Of a stretch of DNA of 12,605 nucleotides, positions 1 to 7,654 are shown one piece after another; position 1 is the first letter of the stretch; each line of letters begins with the position of its first letter. The position numbers and the translations under genes were made by a program. Below the pieces are notes generated by a model, which worked only from the letters and a program-made list of their open reading frames with translations, ran no database searches and was not told the DNA's origin. Origin of the DNA: Bacillota bacterium (lineage in GTDB: Bacteria; Bacillota; Clostridia; Oscillospirales; Acutalibacteraceae); the NCBI GenBank assembly GCA_023401495.1, contig JAEXDU010000137.1, positions 1 through 12,605 of the forward strand. Direction: 5' to 3'.

Positions 1-938
1 TTCTCGTCGAGCAGCCAGCGGCGCACCACGTACTTCTGGGTCTTATACAGGCATTCGTCGATCTTCGCCGCGCTGTCGGGGTAAATCTCGTCGAACTTCT
101 CATGCACTTTTTCGTAAACCGGCTTCAAACGGGCGTCGCGCACCGTCTTGTCGTCGGTGTCGAGCGCCAGGCGGATATCCTCGATCGCGAATTCCTTGAT
201 CGCGGCGAGCATTTCCTCGTCGGGCTCGTTGCTCGGGTAGCTGAACTTCTCCTTGCCGATCTCTTCCTTCATCTTCTTGATCAGCTCGATGATCGGCTGG
301 TTGGCGGCGTGGCCCGCCATGATGCCGTTGTACATCACATCGTCGCTCACCTCATTCGCACCGGCCTCGATCATGGCGATACGGGAATCGGTAGAGGCCA
401 CGGTGACGGCCATCTGGGATTTTTCTTTCTGCTCGGCGGTGGGGTTGATGACGATCTCACCGTCCACATAGCCGACGGAAACAGCGGAAATCGGGCCTCT
501 CCACGGGATGTCCGAAATGCTGATCGCAATGGAGGTACCCACCATGGCGGCGATTTCGGGGGAGCAGTCGGGGTCTACGGACATAACGGTGCAGACGACG
601 GAAACGTCGTTGCGCATGTCCTTCGGGAACAGCGGGCGAATGGGGCGGTCGATCACGCGGGAAGCCAGAACCGCTTTTTCGGAGGGGCGGCCTTCTCTCT
701 TCAAGAACGAACCGGGGATTTTGCCGACTGCGTACAGCTTTTCCTCAAAGTCAACGGAAAGCGGGAAAAAGTCGATGCCGTCGCGGGGCTTGGCCGAAGC
801 CGTTACCGCCACGTGAACGGCGGTTTCGCCGTAGCGCACAAGGCATTCGCCGTTGGCCAGCTGACCCATTTTACCGGTTTCGATCACCAGCGGGCGGCCG
901 GCGAAGTCAGTTTCATATACCTTGAAATTTTCGAACAT
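1..938 (-). CDS. pnp: Polyribonucleotide nucleotidyltransferase (PNPase), N-terminal part, cut by window edge
   Basis: PNPase is the phosphorolytic 3'-5' exoribonuclease that degrades mRNA, releasing nucleoside diphosphates, as a trimeric ring in the cytoplasm. The visible 312 codons begin MFENFKVYETDFAGRPL. They cover the first RNase PH-like domain (about residues 10-145, including the RNA-binding loop IPGSFLKREGRPSE at 74-87 and DRPIRPLFP at 97-105), the helical linker domain, and end VVRRWLLDE. In the family this lies just before the RxDGR motif that opens the second RNase PH domain, so the catalytic second domain, KH and S1 domains lie outside the window. The ATG at 938 is preceded by a full AAGGAGG Shine-Dalgarno (947-953, spacing 8). 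It follows rpsO, the usual order, but a terminator (1097-1123) separates the two, so pnp probably depends on readthrough or its own promoter. Identity is essentially certain. Confidence 0.96.
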   Translation of the reverse strand, partial: MFENFKVYETDFAGRPLVIETGKMGQLANGECLVRYGETAVHVAVTASAKPRDGIDFFPLSVDFEEKLYAVGKIPGSFLKREGRPSEKAVLASRVIDRPIRPLFPKDMRNDVSVVCTVMSVDPDCSPEIAAMVGTSIAISISDIPWRGPISAVSVGYVDGEIVINPTAEQKEKSQMAVTVASTDSRIAMIEAGANEVSDDVMYNGIMAGHAANQPIIELIKKMKEEIGKEKFSYPSNEPDEEMLAAIKEFAIEDIRLALDTDDKTVRDARLKPVYEKVHEKFDEIYPDSAAKIDECLYKTQKYVVRRWLLDE

Positions 939-1090
939 CAAAAAATCCTCCTTGTAACTTCTTTTTTTCAGAATGCCCGGGAGGGAAGCAGGCTTAGCAA
1001 TTAAACCAATTCCTATGCATACCGCCTAGAAACTCGTTTCACTGCTAAAACCCGGTTCCTCCCGTAAGCAAAATAATTTCGCACAGATGC
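939..1090 (-). promoter_or_regulatory. Structured 5' leader of pnp (candidate autoregulatory element)
   Basis: Between the rpsO terminator and pnp lies about 150 bases without a gene. On the minus-strand RNA a 7-bp arm (1058-1064 with 978-984, CGGGAGG/CCTCCCG) encloses a 6-bp arm (1043-1048 with 994-999, TTAGCA/TGCTAA). A short hairpin (1029-1040, GAAA/TTTC) sits inside. The outer arm ends about 25 bases upstream of the pnp Shine-Dalgarno. In Escherichia coli PNPase represses itself through a processed leader stem; whether this unrelated-looking structure does the same is inference. I do not recognise a known riboswitch class, and no clear -10/-35 pair was found here. Confidence 0.4.
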
Positions 1091-1123
1091 CTAAAAGGCA
1101 GACGGCTAAAAAAGCCGTCTGCC
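1091..1123 (-). terminator. Rho-independent terminator after rpsO
   Basis: A perfect 11-bp inverted repeat (1097-1107 GGCAGACGGCT with 1113-1123) has a 5-nt loop and, read leftward, is followed directly by TTTT (1096-1093). It begins 15 bases past the rpsO stop codon. The T-run is on the minus-strand side, so it serves rpsO. Only four T residues follow, so termination may be partial, allowing some transcription into pnp. Confidence 0.85.
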
Positions 1124-1138
1124 CGAAACAGCGTGCTA

Positions 1139-1402
1139 TTACTTACGGATGCCCAGTTTCTCGATAATGGTGCGATAACGCACAATATCCGTCTTGGTCA
1201 GGTATTTCAGCATACTTCTTCTCTGTCCGACCATTTTCAACAGGCCGCGGCGAGAATGATGGTCTTTCTTGTGGATCTTGAGGTGATCGGTCAAATCGTT
1301 GATTCTCTTGGTCAGGATCGCGATCTGAACTTCGGCGGAGCCGGTATCTCCCTCGTGCAGAGCATACTGCTCAATAATCTGCTGTTTTTCTTCTTTTAAC
1401 AT
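1139..1402 (-). CDS. rpsO: 30S ribosomal protein S15
   Basis: S15 is a primary 16S rRNA-binding protein of the 30S platform; it binds the three-way junction of helices 20-22 and also forms an intersubunit bridge. The 87-residue product has the family length. It carries the signature stretch DLTDHLKIHKKDHHSRRGLLKMVGQRR followed by MLKYL, including the basic SRRGLL segment that contacts rRNA. The ATG at 1402 is chosen over the upstream in-frame start at 1435 because the family begins with M-L/A-x-x-E-K-x-x-I and the extra 11 residues are unlike S15. A GGAAAGGGTGG ribosome-binding stretch lies just upstream. It has its own promoter (1528-1556), a leader of about 118 bases, and a terminator 15 bases after its stop, so it can be expressed as a single-gene unit inside the larger cluster. 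In many bacteria S15 represses its own translation through such a leader. Confidence 0.97.
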   Translation of the reverse strand: MLKEEKQQIIEQYALHEGDTGSAEVQIAILTKRINDLTDHLKIHKKDHHSRRGLLKMVGQRRSMLKYLTKTDIVRYRTIIEKLGIRK

Positions 1403-1521
1403 GGTTTTTCCACCCTTTCCGTGCGGGTTACGCACCTATTGTACCCTCAATCCCAGCAAAAGGCCGGTGAATTCCCCATAGGGGCTTATTCCTTATTCCG
1501 GGAAAGGGGCGATCAACTAAC
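1403..1521 (-). promoter_or_regulatory. rpsO 5' leader, candidate S15 autoregulatory RNA
   Basis: About 118 bases lie between the inferred transcription start and the rpsO ATG. On the minus-strand RNA a GTGCG/CGCAC hairpin (1422-1436, 5-nt loop) sits immediately before the Shine-Dalgarno. The GGGG at 1474-1477 can pair either with the adjacent CCCC (1481-1484) or with a second CCCC (1506-1509), giving two mutually exclusive structures. A tandem heptamer, TTATTCC twice on the plus strand (1486-1499), lies between them. S15 leaders that bind S15 are known in several bacterial phyla; the assignment here is inferred from position and foldability only. Confidence 0.4.
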
Positions 1522-1527
1522 TGATTG

Positions 1528-1556
1528 ATTATACCATAGCTTCCTGGGTTTGTAAA
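1528..1556 (-). promoter_or_regulatory. Sigma-A promoter for rpsO inside the end of ribF
   Basis: Read on the minus strand, TTTACA (1551-1556), a 17-base spacer and a perfect TATAAT (1528-1533) form a near-consensus vegetative promoter. It also has the TGn extension just before the -10 box. It overlaps the last codons of ribF (stop at 1529). The expected transcript start is near 1521. Confidence 0.8.
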
Positions 1557-2470
1557 TAGGGGCTTACCAGGCTGCGAGCCGTCTCAGCGTCGCGCAGAAT
1601 CGCCTGCCGCAGCTGATCGAGATCGCCGAATTTCTGCTCGGGCCGCAGAAAACAAACTAGCTCCACCGGCACGCGGCGGCCATACAGGTCGCCCGAAAAA
1701 CCGTCGATCATCGTTTCGGCCAGAACCCCGTCGGAACCGACGGTGGGTCGTATTCCAATATTTGTCACTCCGGCATACCGTTTGCCGCCTACGGTCACCA
1801 CCGAGGCGTACACGCCGAACCGGGGACACAAAAAGCCTTTCGGAAACGGCTGATTAATGGTGGGCGCGCCCAGCTTGCGCCCCAGCTGACGCCCGTGCGC
1901 CACCGGGAAATCCACCGAGTAAAACCGGCCCAGAAGACGGGCGGCCTCTGTGGTATCGCCTGTCTGCAGCGCCTCGCGGATACGCGTGGAGCTCACCGGC
2001 CGGCCGTCGAGCGTGAGTGCCGGCACGACCGCCACCTCAATGCCAAACTCTGCACACAGCTCTTTGAGCTCTGCGCTGCCGGCTTTGCCGCCGCGGCCGA
2101 AATGAAAATTAAAGCCGCAGCTCACCTCTTTGGCGCGCATGACGCCATGCAGAATATTTTCCACAAATTCCCGCGGCGACAGCGTGCGCACCTCTTCAAA
2201 GCGGGGCATGTACACCCGGCGCACACCCAGACGCTCGAAAATCCGCAGCTTGCTCTCGCTGGCGGTCAGGCGCAAATCGCCGTCGCCCTTGAACATCTCC
2301 TGCGGGCTGGCATCGAAGGTAAACACCGTAGGAACCAGCTTGCGGGCCGTAAAGGTCACACAAGAAATCACTCTCTGATGCCCCAGGTGGACTCCGTCAA
2401 AAACACCCATGGCCACCGCACTCTCCGACGACGCAATCTGTTTTAAATCATGGAACACCTGTAATCTCAA
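1529..2470 (-). CDS. ribF: Bifunctional riboflavin kinase / FAD synthetase
   Basis: RibF phosphorylates riboflavin to FMN and then adenylylates FMN to FAD in the cytoplasm. The 313-residue product has the two-domain length of the bacterial enzyme. The N-terminal nucleotidyltransferase domain shows the phosphate-binding motif GVFDGVHLGH at 22-31, and SSTRIREAL closes this domain near residue 160. The C-terminal flavokinase domain shows LGAPTINQPFP (the PTxN magnesium/ATP motif) near 200, then GVYAS and NIGIRPTV. The start is a TTG at 2470, with GGGAGGG (2477-2483) at good spacing; no ATG fits. It lies 60 bases after truB on the same strand. That gap contains only a weak 6-bp inverted repeat (CCTGAA/TTCAGG), so it is probably cotranscribed with truB. 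Its 3' end contains the rpsO promoter. This is the standard position of ribF beside truB and rpsO in many bacteria. Confidence 0.96.
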   Translation of the reverse strand: MRLQVFHDLKQIASSESAVAMGVFDGVHLGHQRVISCVTFTARKLVPTVFTFDASPQEMFKGDGDLRLTASESKLRIFERLGVRRVYMPRFEEVRTLSPREFVENILHGVMRAKEVSCGFNFHFGRGGKAGSAELKELCAEFGIEVAVVPALTLDGRPVSSTRIREALQTGDTTEAARLLGRFYSVDFPVAHGRQLGRKLGAPTINQPFPKGFLCPRFGVYASVVTVGGKRYAGVTNIGIRPTVGSDGVLAETMIDGFSGDLYGRRVPVELVCFLRPEQKFGDLDQLRQAILRDAETARSLVSPYLQTQEAMV

Positions 2471-2530
2471 ACCAAACCCTCCCGATCAGCGCTGTTCCCC
2501 TTACCAATACCCCTGAAGACCGGCTTTATT

Positions 2531-3454
2531 TCAGGCCTTCTGCCCCGCGCCGCTGTCACAAAACAGCCGCAGCACGGCCAGCTCCTGCGTTTCGGCATCC
2601 GCCCGGCCAAGGCCCAAAAATTCCCCTTCGGGCGAATACACCCTTATCCGCGCCTCCGGCATAGGAGGAGCACTCAGCCGCAGACGTTCCAACGCCAGCG
2701 CGCCGCCATTTTGAAACCGCACGCTCTGCGCGGCCGTTACCGAAATCTGCGGCAGATGGAGAAACAGGCTTTCTACCGGCTGAACCCGGCTCTCGAGCTG
2801 GTTCTGCTCCGCAAAAAAGCGGGCTTCGTCGAGCGAAAGCGCCTGCTCCAGCGAAAAGCCGCAGGCACGGGTACGCCGCAGCGCCGTCATCATGCCGAGG
2901 CTGCCCACGGCTTGTCCCAAATCGGCACACAGCGCGCGGATATACGTTCCCTTCGAGCATTCGACCAGCAGGCTTCCCCGCCGCTCGGGCTCGTTGTATT
3001 CCAGCAGCTCCAGCCGGTAAATCGTCACCGGCCGGGGCTCGCGTTCAATCTCAATTCCCTGACGCGCCAGCTCGTACAAATGCCGGCCGTCTTTTCTCAC
3101 CGCCGAATACATCGGCGGCGTTTGCAGAATGTCGCCCCGAAAGGAGGGCAGCGCCGCTAACAGCTTTTCACGGCTCACCGGCGCATCGCTCCGCCGCAGC
3201 ACCGTGCCGGTGTTATCCTGCGTGTCGGTTTCCGTCCCGAGCTGAAATTCCGCGCGGTACACCTTGTCGGAATCCTCCAGCAGAGAGGCGGCGCGGGTCG
3301 CCTTGCCCAGCAGCAGCGGGAGAACCCCTGTCGCCATCGGGTCCAGCGTACCGGTATGCCCGATCTTCCTCTCCCGGCTCAGGCGGCGCATGACCGCCAC
3401 CACGTCGAACGAGGTAAAGTCGCAGGGCTTATCTATTACCAGGACTCCGTTCAT
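2531..3454 (-). CDS. truB: tRNA pseudouridine(55) synthase
   Basis: TruB isomerises U55 in the T-arm of nearly all tRNAs to pseudouridine and also acts as a tRNA folding chaperone. The 307-residue product starts MNGVLVIDKP. It carries the catalytic motif GHTGTLDPMATGVLP with the essential aspartate at D38, then the family segments KVYRAEFQLGTETDT, PPMYSAVRKDGRHLYELAR and KGTYIRALCADLG. The C-terminal part (from about 240) is the PUA-like RNA-binding region. The ATG at 3454 is preferred over an upstream in-frame start at 3559, because AGGTGA overlaps the nrnA stop at the right distance and the family begins with this G-x-L-x-x-D-K-P. It begins 10 bases after the nrnA stop, consistent with cotranscription. 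Confidence 0.97.
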   Translation of the reverse strand: MNGVLVIDKPCDFTSFDVVAVMRRLSRERKIGHTGTLDPMATGVLPLLLGKATRAASLLEDSDKVYRAEFQLGTETDTQDNTGTVLRRSDAPVSREKLLAALPSFRGDILQTPPMYSAVRKDGRHLYELARQGIEIEREPRPVTIYRLELLEYNEPERRGSLLVECSKGTYIRALCADLGQAVGSLGMMTALRRTRACGFSLEQALSLDEARFFAEQNQLESRVQPVESLFLHLPQISVTAAQSVRFQNGGALALERLRLSAPPMPEARIRVYSPEGEFLGLGRADAETQELAVLRLFCDSGAGQKA

Positions 3455-3464
3455 CGGGGTCACC

Positions 3465-4418
3465 TCACATTGTTTCCAGAACCTTGCCGATCGCGGCCAA
3501 AAGCTTTTCGCGGGCGGGCTCAAAGTCTTCCTCAATGGTGCAGCCTGCCGCCGCCACATGGCCGCCGCCGCCGAACTCTGCGCAGATTTTCGCCGCGTTC
3601 ACCTGCGGCTGTGTGCGCAGGGAAACCTTGTAGCCGCCGATTTTGCGCTCGCGCATCGTCACGCCCACGAGGACGCCCTCAATCTGGCGGGGAATGGCCG
3701 AAAGGCCGTCGAGGTCGCCCTCGTCCGCGCCGGAAGCCTCGATCATCGCGCGGCTGATGCACATGACGGCACAGCGTGCGTCAAAGTAAAATGCGATCGA
3801 ATCCAGAACACTGCGCTCCATTTCCAGCCGGGCGCGCGTTTTGGTCTCGAACATCCGCCGGTTGATGTCACCGGCGTCGATGCCCGTGCGGATCACCTGC
3901 GCGGCGATCTCGTGGGTGCGGGCCGTGGTATTCGAGTAGCGGAAGCACCCGGTATCCGTCGTGATGCCGGTGTAGACCGCCTGCGCAATCACCTGATCCG
4001 GCACAACGCCCAGGCGGCAGATCACCTCATAGATGATCTCGCAGGCCGCGGCGGCGGTGCTGTCCACATACGAGTTTTCCGCGAAATCCTGATGAGAGCC
4101 GTGGTGGTCGATGCACAGGTCGATCTTGCCCGCGTGCTTCGCCGCGAGTACCGGCCCGAGCAGCTTACTATCCGCCACATCGACGCTGACGACGAATTTG
4201 GCGGGGAACTCCTGGCGCTCGATCCCGTCAAACAAAAAGTCATATTTCTCCGAAACGGGGTCGGCGCAGGTGCAGCGGGCGCGCTTGCCCATCAGCTGCA
4301 GCGCGCGGCAGAGCGCCGCAGCGCAGCCCAGCGTGTCGCCGTCGGGAAAATGATGGCTTAAAATCTCGATGTCCTGCGCGCCGCGCAGAAGAGAAACCGC
4401 CCGCTCCAGATCAATCAT
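3465..4418 (-). CDS. nrnA: DHH/DHHA1 phosphoesterase, oligoribonuclease / pAp phosphatase (NrnA type)
   Basis: NrnA-type enzymes hydrolyse 2-5 nt RNAs, and in some species pAp, using a two-metal DHH active site. They finish the decay begun by exonucleases such as PNPase. The 317-residue product matches the family length. Motif I is SHHFPDGDTLGC (H22, D26, D28), motif II is VDVAD (D80), the namesake DHH is at 104-106, and TGITTDTGCF follows. The DHHA1 domain ends with the substrate-binding FGGGGHVAAAG near residue 290. Position 32 of motif I is Cys where Ser is common, which I regard as minor. The ATG at 4418 overlaps the end of rbfA by 8 bases, and the Shine-Dalgarno GGGGAGG lies inside rbfA, indicating translational coupling. 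In Bacillus subtilis nrnA is unlinked; in clostridia it commonly sits between rbfA and truB, as here. Confidence 0.94.
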   Translation of the reverse strand: MIDLERAVSLLRGAQDIEILSHHFPDGDTLGCAAALCRALQLMGKRARCTCADPVSEKYDFLFDGIERQEFPAKFVVSVDVADSKLLGPVLAAKHAGKIDLCIDHHGSHQDFAENSYVDSTAAAACEIIYEVICRLGVVPDQVIAQAVYTGITTDTGCFRYSNTTARTHEIAAQVIRTGIDAGDINRRMFETKTRARLEMERSVLDSIAFYFDARCAVMCISRAMIEASGADEGDLDGLSAIPRQIEGVLVGVTMRERKIGGYKVSLRTQPQVNAAKICAEFGGGGHVAAAGCTIEEDFEPAREKLLAAIGKVLETM

Positions 4419-4785
4419 CGTGTTCCTCCCCGCTTTCTTCCTCCCCGTCTTTCCAGTCCGACAGCAGCCTTGAAATGTTGGCGCCGTACTCAATGGAATC
4501 CGTAGCGTGGAACAAAAGCACCGGCACGTGGCGCAGCTTCAGGCGAAGGCCCAGCTCGCGGCGGATATATCCGCCCGCCGATTTCAGGCCCTCCACCGCC
4601 GTTTTGGCTTTGTCCAGCCCTTCCATGGCGCTGACATACACCGTGCAGTAAGACAGATCGTTCGTCACATCCACACGCACAATGCTGATCAGGCCCTGAA
4701 CACGGGGGTCTTTCAGCTCACGGAACACCGCAGTCAGCTCGCGGTGGATATCCTCCGTGATCCGTTCAATTTTATGGCTTGGCAT
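4411..4785 (-). CDS. rbfA: 30S ribosome-binding factor A
   Basis: RbfA binds the immature 30S subunit near the 5' end of 16S rRNA and is needed for late maturation and cold adaptation. The 124-residue product is a typical single KH-like RbfA. Features include HKIERITEDIHRELTAVFRELKDPRV at the start, the central strand VRVDVTNDLSYCTVYVSAMEG, and the VPVLLFHATDSIEYGANISRLL motif (D-S-I-E-x-G is diagnostic). An acidic tail, EEESGEEHDD, ends it. The ATG is 3 bases past the infB stop, with GGGAGG inside the end of infB, so the pair is almost certainly translationally coupled. Its own end overlaps nrnA by 8 bases. Confidence 0.96.
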   Translation of the reverse strand: MPSHKIERITEDIHRELTAVFRELKDPRVQGLISIVRVDVTNDLSYCTVYVSAMEGLDKAKTAVEGLKSAGGYIRRELGLRLKLRHVPVLLFHATDSIEYGANISRLLSDWKDGEEESGEEHDD

Positions 4786-4788
4786 TCC

Positions 4789-7326
4789 TTAATCCTCCCG
4801 GTATTCCTCCATGGCAAAAGCCTCCAGAATGTCGCCTTCCTTCACATCGTTGAAGCGATCCAGACCGATACCGCAGTCATAGCCGTCGGCCACCTCTTTC
4901 ACGTCGTCTTTAAAGCGGCGCAGAGAGTCAATTTTGTCTTCGGTAATCACGATTCCGTCGCGCACAACGCGAACCTGAGCGTTTCTGATGAGTTTGCCGC
5001 TGATGACGTGAGCGCCGATGATGGTGCCCACATTTGAAATCTTATAAATCTCGCGCGCCTCTGCCTTTCCAAGCTGAACCTCGCGGAATTTCGGGGCAAG
5101 CATGCCCTTCATGGCGGATTCAATCTCGTCAATGCAGTCATAAATCACGCGGTACAGGCGCATATCCACACCGTCGCGCTTGGCGTTCTCTTCGGCAATG
5201 GGATCGGGACGCACGTTAAAGCCGACAATGATCGCGTTCGAAGCGTTCGCCAGCATAACGTCGGATTCGCTGATCGCGCCGACGCCGCCGTGAATGACAG
5301 CCACGCGTACCTCTTCGTTCGAGAGCTTCTCGAGCGACTGGCGCACGGCCTCCACGGAGCCCTGCACGTCTGCCTTGACAATGATCTGCAGAGTTTTCAT
5401 GTCGCCCTGCTGCATCTGGTCGAACAGGTTGTCGAGCGTGACCTTCGTCTGCGCACGGAACTGCTCTTCCTTCTGCTCGTCATAGCGCTGCTCTACCAGC
5501 TCGCGGGCCAGGCGCTCGTCAGAAACGGCGTTCAAAGTATCGCCGCCGGTAGGCACCTCGCCAAGACCGGTAATTTCCACCGGCATCGAGGGTCCTGCAT
5601 CCTGTACACGGCCGCCGCGGTCGTCCATCATGGCACGCACACGGCCAACGCTGGTACCGGCCACCACGATGTCGCCCACATGCAGGGTGCCGTTCTGCAC
5701 CAGCACAGTGGCGATGGGGCCGCGGCCCTTATCCAGGCGGGCCTCGATCACGGTGCCCTTCGCCGCGCGTTCCGGATTCGCGCGCAGCTCCTTCATATCT
5801 GCTACCAGCAGGATCATCTCGAGCAGATCGTCAATGCCCTGCTGCGTTTTGGCGGAAACGGGGATACACGGCGTTTCGCCGCCCCACTCCTCGGCCACCA
5901 GACCGTACTCGGTGAGTTGCTGCTTCACGTGGTCGGGGTTGGCGCCGGGCTTATCCATTTTGTTCACGGCTACGATGATCGAAACACCGGCAGCCTTGGC
6001 GTGGTTGATCGCCTCTACCGTCTGCGGCATTACGCCGTCGTCGGCGGCCACTACCAGCACGGCGATATCCGTTACCTGCGCGCCGCGGGCACGCATGGTG
6101 GTAAACGCCGCATGGCCAGGGGTATCGAGGAACGTGATCGGCCGATCCTGTATACTGACGCGGTATGCGCCGATATGCTGGGTAATGCCGCCCGCTTCGG
6201 AGGCCGTTACCTTCGCGTTGCGGATCGCGTCGAGCAGAGAGGTCTTGCCGTGGTCGACATGACCCATGACGACCACAACCGGCGCGCGGGGCACAAGGTT
6301 ATCGTCCTCATCCTCGCTGTCGTCGATGATCCGCTCTTCGATCGTGACGACAACCTCTTTTTCTACCTTCGCGTGGAATTCCAGCGCGACAAGAGCGGCG
6401 GTGTCGTAATCGATCGTATCGTTCACGGTGGCGAACACGCCCAGAGCCATCAGCTTTTTGATGACCTCGGCTGCGGTGGCCTTCAGGCGCAGCGCAAATT
6501 CGCCCACGGTGAGTTCTTCGGGGATGGTGACCGTCATCTGCTTCTGCTTGCGCTCCTGCGCGATGCGGCGCAGGCGCTCGCTCTCGGTTTCGCGGCGGGC
6601 GTTCCTCGGCTTGCCGCGGTACTGCGAGCTGCGCTGGGTCAGCTTCTGCTTTTTCACCACGTTGTCCGTCTTGACCTTTTCAGAAGCCATGCGGTCATAT
6701 TTTTCATTGTAGCGGTCGAGCTCCACATTCGAGGTGCGGGTGTCGACAATACGGCCCTGGGGCTTTCTCACCACATTGGAATCCGCCGAAGAAGCGGGCG
6801 CGTGGGCGCTCTGCTGCGGTTGGGCGTTCTGGCCGTGGTGGTTCTGCTGCTGGGGCCGGTTCTGCTGGCCCTGCGGATGGGCGGAGCGCTGCTGATTCTG
6901 ATGCTGCTGACCCTGCTGCGGACGGCCCTGCTGGTTCTGATGCTGGGGGGCGGTCGGTTTCGGGCCCACCGGGGTGATCTTGCCCGGCTTCACCGCTTTT
7001 CTTACCGGCTGCTCACCGGCGGCCGCTACCGGCGCCTGCTGCTGCGGGCGCGGTGCGGGCGCAGCCGGCTGCGGCGCCGTCTCGGGGGCCGCGGGGGCCG
7101 CAGCAGCCTGCGGCTCGCTCTGTGCGTTGTCGGCAAAGTACGCATCCAAAGAGCCCGTACTGTTCTTCTGCGTAATCGCTTCAAACACCATGTCGAGCTC
7201 CTGCTCCGTCAGTGCGGTCATATGTTTCTTGGTTTCGTCACAATATTTTTGCAGAATCTCGATCACGACCTTGTTCGGTACGTTCAGATCCTTCGCTACT
7301 TCATGAACCCTGTATTTCATCATCAT
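4789..7326 (-). CDS. infB: Translation initiation factor IF-2
   Basis: IF-2 is the GTPase that brings initiator fMet-tRNA to the 30S P site and promotes subunit joining. The 845-residue protein has an N-terminal IF2N helical domain (KYRVHEVAKDLNVPNKVVIEIL). A long low-complexity linker (about 65-185) is rich in Gln, Pro, Ala and His, and a basic helical stretch follows. A second IF2N-like domain (about 265-315) precedes the G domain: GHVDHGKT (355-362, G1), DTPGHAAF (401-408, G3), NKMD (455-458, G4) and SAK (491-493, G5). Domains II-IV follow, including the C-terminal initiator-tRNA-binding domain. Three consecutive ATG codons (7326, 7323, 7320) are possible starts; the first lies 8 bases after GGGAGGG and is chosen. 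A longer start at 7359 would run 29 bases into ylxQ and is less likely. It begins 4 bases after the ylxQ stop, and rbfA follows 3 bases after its own stop. Confidence 0.97.
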   Translation of the reverse strand: MMMKYRVHEVAKDLNVPNKVVIEILQKYCDETKKHMTALTEQELDMVFEAITQKNSTGSLDAYFADNAQSEPQAAAAPAAPETAPQPAAPAPRPQQQAPVAAAGEQPVRKAVKPGKITPVGPKPTAPQHQNQQGRPQQGQQHQNQQRSAHPQGQQNRPQQQNHHGQNAQPQQSAHAPASSADSNVVRKPQGRIVDTRTSNVELDRYNEKYDRMASEKVKTDNVVKKQKLTQRSSQYRGKPRNARRETESERLRRIAQERKQKQMTVTIPEELTVGEFALRLKATAAEVIKKLMALGVFATVNDTIDYDTAALVALEFHAKVEKEVVVTIEERIIDDSEDEDDNLVPRAPVVVVMGHVDHGKTSLLDAIRNAKVTASEAGGITQHIGAYRVSIQDRPITFLDTPGHAAFTTMRARGAQVTDIAVLVVAADDGVMPQTVEAINHAKAAGVSIIVAVNKMDKPGANPDHVKQQLTEYGLVAEEWGGETPCIPVSAKTQQGIDDLLEMILLVADMKELRANPERAAKGTVIEARLDKGRGPIATVLVQNGTLHVGDIVVAGTSVGRVRAMMDDRGGRVQDAGPSMPVEITGLGEVPTGGDTLNAVSDERLARELVEQRYDEQKEEQFRAQTKVTLDNLFDQMQQGDMKTLQIIVKADVQGSVEAVRQSLEKLSNEEVRVAVIHGGVGAISESDVMLANASNAIIVGFNVRPDPIAEENAKRDGVDMRLYRVIYDCIDEIESAMKGMLAPKFREVQLGKAEAREIYKISNVGTIIGAHVISGKLIRNAQVRVVRDGIVITEDKIDSLRRFKDDVKEVADGYDCGIGLDRFNDVKEGDILEAFAMEEYRED

Positions 7327-7330
7327 TGAC

Positions 7331-7654
7331 TCATCCCTCCCGTTTGTCTGCAGCCTCATTGGCCAGTTCCGTCAGCCTCTTAGCGAATCCCTGATCATTC
7401 ACCGCAATCACTCCGGCTTTTTTCCCTAAAGCCATGCCGATCTCTTCCATGCCGTCCGCAAGAGCCAGCCAGGGAACTCCGGCCTGCTCTGCCGCCTTCT
7501 GGGCATGAGTGGCGGTGCGCGCGGAAACATCCCGCGCCAATAGGATCAGCTTTGCTTCTCTCTTCTTCAGGGCTTCGTCCACGGCATCATGACCCAGACT
7601 GAGCCGGCCCGCGCGCCGGGCGATGCCCAAAAGAGAGAGAACCTGGTTTTTCAT
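7331..7654 (-). CDS. ylxQ: L7Ae/L30e-family RNA-binding protein YlxQ
   Basis: This 107-residue protein has the L7Ae/L30e/S12e/Gadd45 fold signature: LGIARRAGRLSLGHDAVDEALKK at the start (the G-x-x-x-x-G RNA-binding region), KLILLARDVS in the middle, and VNDQGFAKRL at the end. Members bind kink-turn RNAs. The Firmicutes YlxQ branch is coded between ylxR and infB and associates with RNA, but its exact target is not settled, so the role in ribosome or RNase P biology is inferred from context. Its ATG overlaps the ylxR stop by 4 bases (ATGA), with GGAGGAGGAG just upstream inside ylxR, the classic sign of translational coupling. Size and position match the family exactly. Confidence 0.9.
   Translation of the reverse strand: MKNQVLSLLGIARRAGRLSLGHDAVDEALKKREAKLILLARDVSARTATHAQKAAEQAGVPWLALADGMEEIGMALGKKAGVIAVNDQGFAKRLTELANEAADKREG

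Noticed and set aside
102..1004. A 300-codon plus-strand frame opposite pnp and its leader
   Set aside because: It is antisense to PNPase, with no credible start or motif.
939..1090. A known riboswitch or T-box upstream of pnp
   Set aside because: I could not match any conserved core of a class I know; only generic nested stems are visible.
2471..2530. Terminator between truB and ribF
   Set aside because: Only a weak 6-bp inverted repeat with a long loop and no T-run is present, so readthrough is more likely.
3264..4361. A 365-codon plus-strand frame opposite truB and nrnA
   Set aside because: It is an antisense shadow across two conserved genes and resembles no family.
5290..7329. A 679-codon open frame on the plus strand opposite infB
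   Set aside because: It is antisense to the unmistakable IF-2 gene, shows no domain sense, and is rich in His/Arg/Leu as expected from the reverse of a GC-biased gene.
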